Source: Chryseobacterium indologenes
GTDB lineage: Bacteria; Bacteroidota; Bacteroidia; Flavobacteriales; Weeksellaceae
Assembly (NCBI RefSeq): GCF_002025665.1
Contig: NZ_CP018786.1
Coordinates: 2,356,001 to 2,420,000 of the forward strand
Reading direction: 5' to 3'
Length of the DNA stretch: 64,000 bases
In this document: positions 59,548 through 64,000 of the stretch, one piece after another
Numbering within the stretch: the first letter of the stretch is position 1
Layout: each line of letters begins with the position of its first letter
Made by a program: the position numbers and the translations under genes
Notes under the pieces: model-generated
Seen by the model: the letters and a program-made list of their open reading frames with translations, nothing else
What the model was told of the DNA's origin: nothing
Databases searched by the model: none

Positions 59548-60393
59548 TTATCCTATTGTTTTCAAATAATTGATGATTCCAATCACATCATCTTCACCAA
59601 AACCTTTGTTGTGTGCATTTTGATACGTTTGAATCAAAGCTTCGGACAGAGGATAATCTGCTCCTGCATCTTTTGCAAGAAGAATGTCTTTCAGCATCAG
59701 ATCAAGGGCAAATGCCGGAGCGTACTGGTCAGTAATTAGCATCGGTGTTTTTACTTTGGTAGCACCGCTTCCACTGGCACTTTCGTTGATGATTTCCAGC
59801 ATGTCTGATCGTTCAATTCCTAATTTTCCGGCTAATAAAACAGTTTCCGCCAGTCCCTGATAAATAGTGGACAGAAAATAATTGATAGAAAGTTTTCCTG
59901 CGATTCCTTTTCCGTTTTCACCCAAATGTTTTACAGATTTTCCCATTTTCAAAAGATAAGGCATGGCGCGCTGAATGTCTTTTTCTTCGCCTCCTGCCAT
60001 AATGATCAGTGTTCCTTCTTTTGCCGGTAAAGTACTTCCTGCTACGGGAGCATCAATAAACGAAGCTTCTTTTATTTTGAGAGTGGCAGCGGTTTCTGTG
60101 GACGTTTCCGGAGAAATAGTACTCATATCCACAAAGAGTTTTCCCTGAATGTTTAAAGGAAGAATTTCTTTATATACTGCTTTTACAGCATGGTCATTGG
60201 TTAACATTGTGAAAATAATATCACTATTTTGTACAAGGTCTTTAATTTGGGTGTAGACTGTAGATTTTTCTTCAAAATCTTTGGCTTTTTCTGATGATCT
60301 GTTATAAACTGAAAGTGGAAATTCCGCTTTTTCAATATTTTTTGCCATAGGGTGGCCCATATTTCCTAATCCGATAAATCCTACTTTTTCCAT
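59548..60393 (-). CDS. NAD(P)-dependent beta-hydroxyacid dehydrogenase-like oxidoreductase
   Basis: A 281-residue 3-hydroxyisobutyrate dehydrogenase-like protein. Rossmann motif VGFIGLGNMGHPMAKNIEKA; substrate loop FIDAPVAGSTLPAKEGTLII; catalytic Lys in GIAGKLSINYF. Could reduce succinic semialdehyde or glyoxylate-type substrates; unknown. First gene of a two-gene transcript with the PPC protein. The 225-base gap to the CAT-like gene (60394-60618) shows only promoter space. Confidence 0.93.
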   Translation of the reverse strand: MEKVGFIGLGNMGHPMAKNIEKAEFPLSVYNRSSEKAKDFEEKSTVYTQIKDLVQNSDIIFTMLTNDHAVKAVYKEILPLNIQGKLFVDMSTISPETSTETAATLKIKEASFIDAPVAGSTLPAKEGTLIIMAGGEEKDIQRAMPYLLKMGKSVKHLGENGKGIAGKLSINYFLSTIYQGLAETVLLAGKLGIERSDMLEIINESASGSGATKVKTPMLITDQYAPAFALDLMLKDILLAKDAGADYPLSEALIQTYQNAHNKGFGEDDVIGIINYLKTIG

Positions 60394-60618
60394 TATCCTA
60401 TCTTTTATTTTGTTATTAATTAAGTTTGTATATTTTCAATCTCCTGGATGAAAAGGAGTTAGTTGAAAAAGTAAATCAATGAAAGTATAAAATACCATTG
60501 TTTTGCAGCAAAATATCGACCAAATAGGTATTTTACAAAATTAAGTTTTAATTATATTTTTAAGCATAAACTTTTAAAACCGGATAAACTTTCAGAAATT
60601 TGCAACAAATAAGAATCA

Positions 60619-61245
60619 ATGAGGATCGTAGATATAGAGAACTGGAACAGAAAAGAACATTTTGAATTTTTTTCTAACATGGCAAGCCCTTATTTTGGAT
60701 TTACAACAGAGGTAGACTGTACACACGCCTACAGTACAGCAAGAGAAAAAGGGTATTCATTTTTTGCCTATTATTTTCACAAATCTATGGTGGCGATCAA
60801 TAGAGTAGATGAGCTAAAGCTGAGAATTATTGATGGGCAGGTGATACAGTTTGATACCGTTCATGCTGGTAGTACGATTGGAAGACCGGATGGTACTTTC
60901 GGTTTTTCATTCACTCCTTTCTCAGAAGATTTCGAAACATTCAATGCAGCTCTGCAGGAGGAGATAAAAGGAGTACATGAAAGTACAGGGTTGAGACTTA
61001 GCAATGAAAGGTTGGGGAAAGACCACATCAGGCACACCACCATTCCATGGAACTCGTTCAGTGCGATATTGCATCCTACTGATTTTAACACAACAGAATC
61101 GATTCCTAAAATTGCTTTTGGAAGATTCAACATTCGAGAAGGAAGAAAATATCTTCCGGTGTCAATTGAAGCACATCACGGATTGGCAGATGGAATTCAC
61201 CTTTCCCGATATCTGGAAGAGTTTCAGAAAGAGTTGGATCAATAA
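60619..61245 (+). CDS. Chloramphenicol acetyltransferase-like (type A) acyltransferase
   Basis: A 208-residue CAT-fold enzyme, slightly shorter than CatA (about 215-220). The active-site motif is EAHHGLADGIHLSRYLEEF, with catalytic His187 and structural Asp191. YFHKSMVAINRVDELKLRII and TFGFSFTPFSEDFETF are typical of CAT substrate regions. Many chromosomal CAT-like genes in Bacteroidota do not confer chloramphenicol resistance; substrate therefore uncertain. It stands alone. Confidence 0.88.
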   Translation: MRIVDIENWNRKEHFEFFSNMASPYFGFTTEVDCTHAYSTAREKGYSFFAYYFHKSMVAINRVDELKLRIIDGQVIQFDTVHAGSTIGRPDGTFGFSFTPFSEDFETFNAALQEEIKGVHESTGLRLSNERLGKDHIRHTTIPWNSFSAILHPTDFNTTESIPKIAFGRFNIREGRKYLPVSIEAHHGLADGIHLSRYLEEFQKELDQ

Positions 61246-61442
61246 CTGCAGCCTATAACATTTTAAGATTGATGAAATAAAGATAGTTGCAGTTCTATTT
61301 TCACCATTTCTCTTATTTCATTGTGGAAAACCGTAAAAAATATTTCCAGATCTTCAATACATTTGAGTCATTATATTACTTATATTAGAAAATTGATTGA
61401 TAATCAAAAAACTAATTAACTAATAAACACAATTGTATTAAG

Positions 61443-62333
61443 ATGAGCGATTTTGAAAACCTTGATTTACAGGTTCTTACTTCCAAAGCAAGAGCAGACA
61501 AAGCCATTAATTCTTTAAAAGGACTTTTATTAGGCATTCTTTCCGATAATATTATTGATGGCAAAGAAATGGATGAACTCAGATTATGGGCCAAAGAGCA
61601 TTATGATCTGATTAACAGAAATCCATTCCGCGAATTTATGCTGTTAATTGAAAATACTGTATCCAACGAAATTCCTGCTAAGGAAGCTGTTGAAGATCTC
61701 TACTGGCTTTGTCAGAAATATGAACATGACAGTATATACTATAATGGAATTACATCAGATTTACAGCTTTTGCAGGGGATCTTTCATGGCATACTGGCTG
61801 ATGGTATCCTCAATGATGAGGAAATTTTTAAGCTCCACGAATGGTTGTCTGAAAATGAACATTTGAATTCATATTACCCTTATGATGAAATCAGGAGCCT
61901 TGTTTTATCCATCGTTGCAGACAAGAAAATAGAAGAAGAAGAAAGAGCTGTTCTTACAGCTTTTATTAAACAGTTTGTTGAGTTGAAAAATACAGACATT
62001 GCTGAAAAAGTAGAAAAAGATACCGAAGGTGTTTCTATTTCTGGAATTTGTGCTGTAGATCCTGAAATTATTTTTGAAAATAAAACCTTCTGTATTACCG
62101 GAATTCTAAGCAGAGGCAACAGAAGTGAGCTGCAGAAGGCTATTACCAATAAAGGTGGGATTTCTGTGAATAGCATCTCCAAAAAGACAGATTATCTGAT
62201 TATCGGGGATACGAACAATGCCTGCTGGAGTTATTCGTGCTATGGAAGAAAAGTGGAAAAAGCTTTAGATCTCAGAAAATCTGGGCACACCATTATTTTA
62301 GTTCATGAGTTTGATATTTTTGATTCTATTTGA
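61443..62333 (+). CDS. TerB-like/BRCT domain protein
   Basis: A 296-residue protein. Residues about 20-195 form two helical repeats resembling TerB: LLLGILSDNIIDGKEMDELR and GIFHGILADGILNDEEIFKL, plus SIVADKKIEEEERAVL, each with an acidic (D/N)G.I..EE motif that may bind metal. Residues about 205-296 are a BRCT domain (FENKTFCITGILSRGNRSEL, GGISVNSISKKTDYLIIGD). BRCT suits binding to DNA-ligase-like or DNA-end complexes. It heads an operon with the TerB-C-like and BrxD-like genes and may serve as its DNA- or metal-sensing part. Confidence 0.8.
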   Translation: MSDFENLDLQVLTSKARADKAINSLKGLLLGILSDNIIDGKEMDELRLWAKEHYDLINRNPFREFMLLIENTVSNEIPAKEAVEDLYWLCQKYEHDSIYYNGITSDLQLLQGIFHGILADGILNDEEIFKLHEWLSENEHLNSYYPYDEIRSLVLSIVADKKIEEEERAVLTAFIKQFVELKNTDIAEKVEKDTEGVSISGICAVDPEIIFENKTFCITGILSRGNRSELQKAITNKGGISVNSISKKTDYLIIGDTNNACWSYSCYGRKVEKALDLRKSGHTIILVHEFDIFDSI

Positions 62334-62379
62334 AAAAGCTCTTCAGAATAGTTTATAATGATAACCCCACAAATACACT

Positions 62380-63852
62380 ATGTCGAACGATAAAGTTTCA
62401 TCACCTACAGATCCTTTTATTATCGATGTTTCCGGAAATTCTGAAATTCCCATTGATTTTGGAAATGAAAATTTTATTGCTGTGAATCCTGAGGATCAAC
62501 ATCGGTCTTATGATCCAGACTTATGGAAAATTGGTAAGAAATACAGCCGAAAACTTAATCTTAATGAGAATCAGACTGCCATACTCGATCCTTTGTCTTT
62601 TTCTAATAATGTGTTCAACGAGATTGAATTTTGCAGAATACAAATTATAAAGCAGTTCTTAAGATCAATAGACTACCTTTATGCCAACTGTATTCCGGTC
62701 AATAAATCATATGCAACTGTCATTGATGAATTGTCGGAAATCATCGTCTGTCTGCGTTATAACTATAAAAAAGACAGCCTGAACTACAGTTATATTTACA
62801 GTTCTGTACAGACAGAAATTTTCAATCATATTTTAAAACTATGTGAAAATAATGTCCGTGAAGTGTATGGTATCAAAAGGAAAATAAATACTGATTTCAA
62901 TTATACTGATCAGGATATTCTTTATCAGTACAATAAAAAAATCGTTTTAAAGCTTGAAAATTTCCTGATCGAAAATCAATTTCAGATTCTTGATGCGGAT
63001 TACAAAACCAATATTATTCTTAATGAAAATAATACCAACCGCTGGAAGTCAAAATTTGAACTGATTCGGGATGATTATTCTAATCCATTAGCCTTTGAGA
63101 GAGAAATTTTCAGACTGACAGATGTTAATATCAAAAATCCATCTGTAGATGCAATCTTTTTTGAATCTTCAAAATTTGTGGCAGAGCATGACAAAAATTG
63201 TGCATTGAGACTTTATATTCATTATTTAGAAAAGGATCTGAATTCTCCTAAATTTGATAAAAGGGAATTTCCGAAAAACATTCAGAAAAACCTGTTTTTT
63301 ACTAAAGAATTACTTTCTGACTTTGAAAAGATCCTGAATGATTTTATAGCTGACAGAAATATGAATGCAGCCCTTGAGAAAATCAGTCAGTTCTATCTTC
63401 CTAAAAGAAAGAGAATTAAGATTGATCATGATGCAATTAAAAATATTCAGGCACAACATTCTGAAACAGCGGATATATTAGGCCAGATTCTCAATGATGA
63501 CAGCGAAGAAGAAATACTTTTCGTACAGCAAACAGAATCTGTTGATGAAGAAGAATTAATAATAACCATTACTCCACAGATATCAGAAATTGAGGTTTGC
63601 AAATACAGGAATGATCTTCATTTAACCGATTTACAAAAAGATCTTCTTGACTTATTTGAAAAGCATAGTTTCAATATCCCACAGGAAGAACTTCAGGATT
63701 TTATTAAAATAAAAGGCCTCTTTATGGGTTCTACCATAGATTCCGTTAATGAATGCTGCTTTGAACTTCTTGATGATATTCTGATTGAAGAAGAAGACGG
63801 ATACTTTATTATAAACACAAATTATTATAAAAAACTTTTAAACAATGATTGA
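62380..63852 (+). CDS. TerB-C-like domain protein of a Ter-type DNA-processing system
   Basis: A 490-residue helical protein. The N-terminal half contains SNNVFNEIEFCRIQIIKQFL (about 74-93), resembling the TerB-N module. The C-terminal end has LHLTDLQKDLLDLF, EELQDFIKIKGLFMGSTIDS and ECCFELLDDILIEEEDG, the pattern of the TerB-C domain. In between are a YLPKRKRIKIDHD basic segment and an acidic linker. These modules occur with ATPases and SF2 helicases in Ter-linked DNA-processing systems. The next gene starts within its last eight bases. Function unknown. Confidence 0.72.
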   Translation: MSNDKVSSPTDPFIIDVSGNSEIPIDFGNENFIAVNPEDQHRSYDPDLWKIGKKYSRKLNLNENQTAILDPLSFSNNVFNEIEFCRIQIIKQFLRSIDYLYANCIPVNKSYATVIDELSEIIVCLRYNYKKDSLNYSYIYSSVQTEIFNHILKLCENNVREVYGIKRKINTDFNYTDQDILYQYNKKIVLKLENFLIENQFQILDADYKTNIILNENNTNRWKSKFELIRDDYSNPLAFEREIFRLTDVNIKNPSVDAIFFESSKFVAEHDKNCALRLYIHYLEKDLNSPKFDKREFPKNIQKNLFFTKELLSDFEKILNDFIADRNMNAALEKISQFYLPKRKRIKIDHDAIKNIQAQHSETADILGQILNDDSEEEILFVQQTESVDEEELIITITPQISEIEVCKYRNDLHLTDLQKDLLDLFEKHSFNIPQEELQDFIKIKGLFMGSTIDSVNECCFELLDDILIEEEDGYFIINTNYYKKLLNND

Positions 63853-64000
63853 CAATATTAAACCAAAAGAAGCTACTTCTATTATCAACTCTCTGGTAAG
63901 CGGTGTAGTACCTAAAATAGGAGTACAACATATTACCGTTGGGAGATCTGAAGAAATTAATGCTTTTATAAGTTCTCTGGATGATGTTAAAAACGGTCTC
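63845..64000 (+). CDS. BrxD-like P-loop ATPase, N-terminal fragment (partial)
   Basis: The gene starts at ATG 63845, overlapping the preceding stop by eight bases, and runs off the window after 52 codons. The visible N-terminus has ATSIINSLVSGVVPKIGVQH and HITVGRSEEINAF, which match the start of BrxD/DUF2791 ATPases (… ALRRGTVPxxGLxxLAVGL…, from memory). The Walker A motif lies beyond the edge. It places the TerB-C-like operon beside BREX-related ATPases. Confidence 0.6.
   Translation, partial: MIDNIKPKEATSIINSLVSGVVPKIGVQHITVGRSEEINAFISSLDDVKNGL

Noticed and set aside
63845..64000. Naming the right-edge operon as BREX
   Set aside because: Only 52 codons of the ATPase are visible and no PglX, PglZ or other BREX hallmark genes lie in the window.

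Overview
The window is a low-GC chromosomal stretch from a Flavobacteriia member, most likely Chryseobacterium or a close relative; this is inferred from gene content, with no database search run. Supporting signs are two secreted enzymes ending in type IX secretion (Por) sorting domains, TAnnTTTG-type Bacteroidota -7 promoter boxes (for example 23101-23108 and 25276-25283), a bacillithiol gene group, a PdeM/Lhr-like/ligase/exonuclease DNA-repair cluster, and short inverted-repeat intergenic elements. No rRNA, tRNA, IS element, prophage or CRISPR array was seen.

Layout. 1-4.4 kb: the end of leuB, then minus-strand genes for a DUF4230 protein, a thioredoxin-like protein, a MazG-like pyrophosphohydrolase, a TonB-like periplasmic protein, and a lipoprotein with a TNT-like (NAD glycohydrolase toxin) domain followed by a small Cys-rich protein. 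4.8-11.9 kb: a secreted reprolysin-like metalloprotease, DinB protein, acyl-CoA dehydrogenase and secreted endonuclease I. 12-17 kb: a SatD-family regulator with its own twin palindromic operators, a DUF3307 membrane protein, purC, purF and a glycerophosphodiesterase. 17-21.7 kb: five tandem outer-membrane beta-barrel paralogues, each preceded by a -24/-12 (sigma-54-like) promoter and most followed by a terminator. A sixth such promoter and terminator enclose no gene. 22-31 kb: aroB, an RsuA-type pseudouridine synthase, pncA, a DEAD helicase, a bacillithiol operon (YfiT, DUF1569, YtxJ, Crp), and a MocR regulator divergent from an EamA exporter.

31-36 kb is accessory in character: tandemly duplicated Crp/Fnr regulators, three unknown small proteins, a stand-alone CinA-C protein, and an AraC regulator divergent from an exported flavodoxin-RidA fusion. 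37-47 kb: another MocR regulator divergent from a cupin/DapA-family/thioredoxin-like operon, then a PPOX-fold protein, an AraC regulator, a nitrilase, a rhodanese/DUF3817/membrane-protein operon under a TetR gene with a perfect 26-bp palindrome at the operon promoter, and an MFS exporter. 46-53 kb is the ligase-associated DNA-damage cluster (exonuclease, ligase, Lhr-like helicase, gpmA, pdeM). 53-61 kb holds an S41 peptidase, redox enzymes, AraC and Crp regulators, a PPC-domain protein and a CAT-like acetyltransferase.

The right edge (61.4-64.0 kb) opens an operon of a TerB-like/BRCT protein, a TerB-C-like protein and the start of a BrxD-like ATPase. This resembles Ter/BREX-associated DNA-processing systems and continues outside the window. 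The strongest candidates for undescribed biology are the sigma-54-like outer-membrane array with its empty transcription unit, the TNT-like lipoprotein with a possible immunity partner, the SatD operator system, and this right-edge operon.
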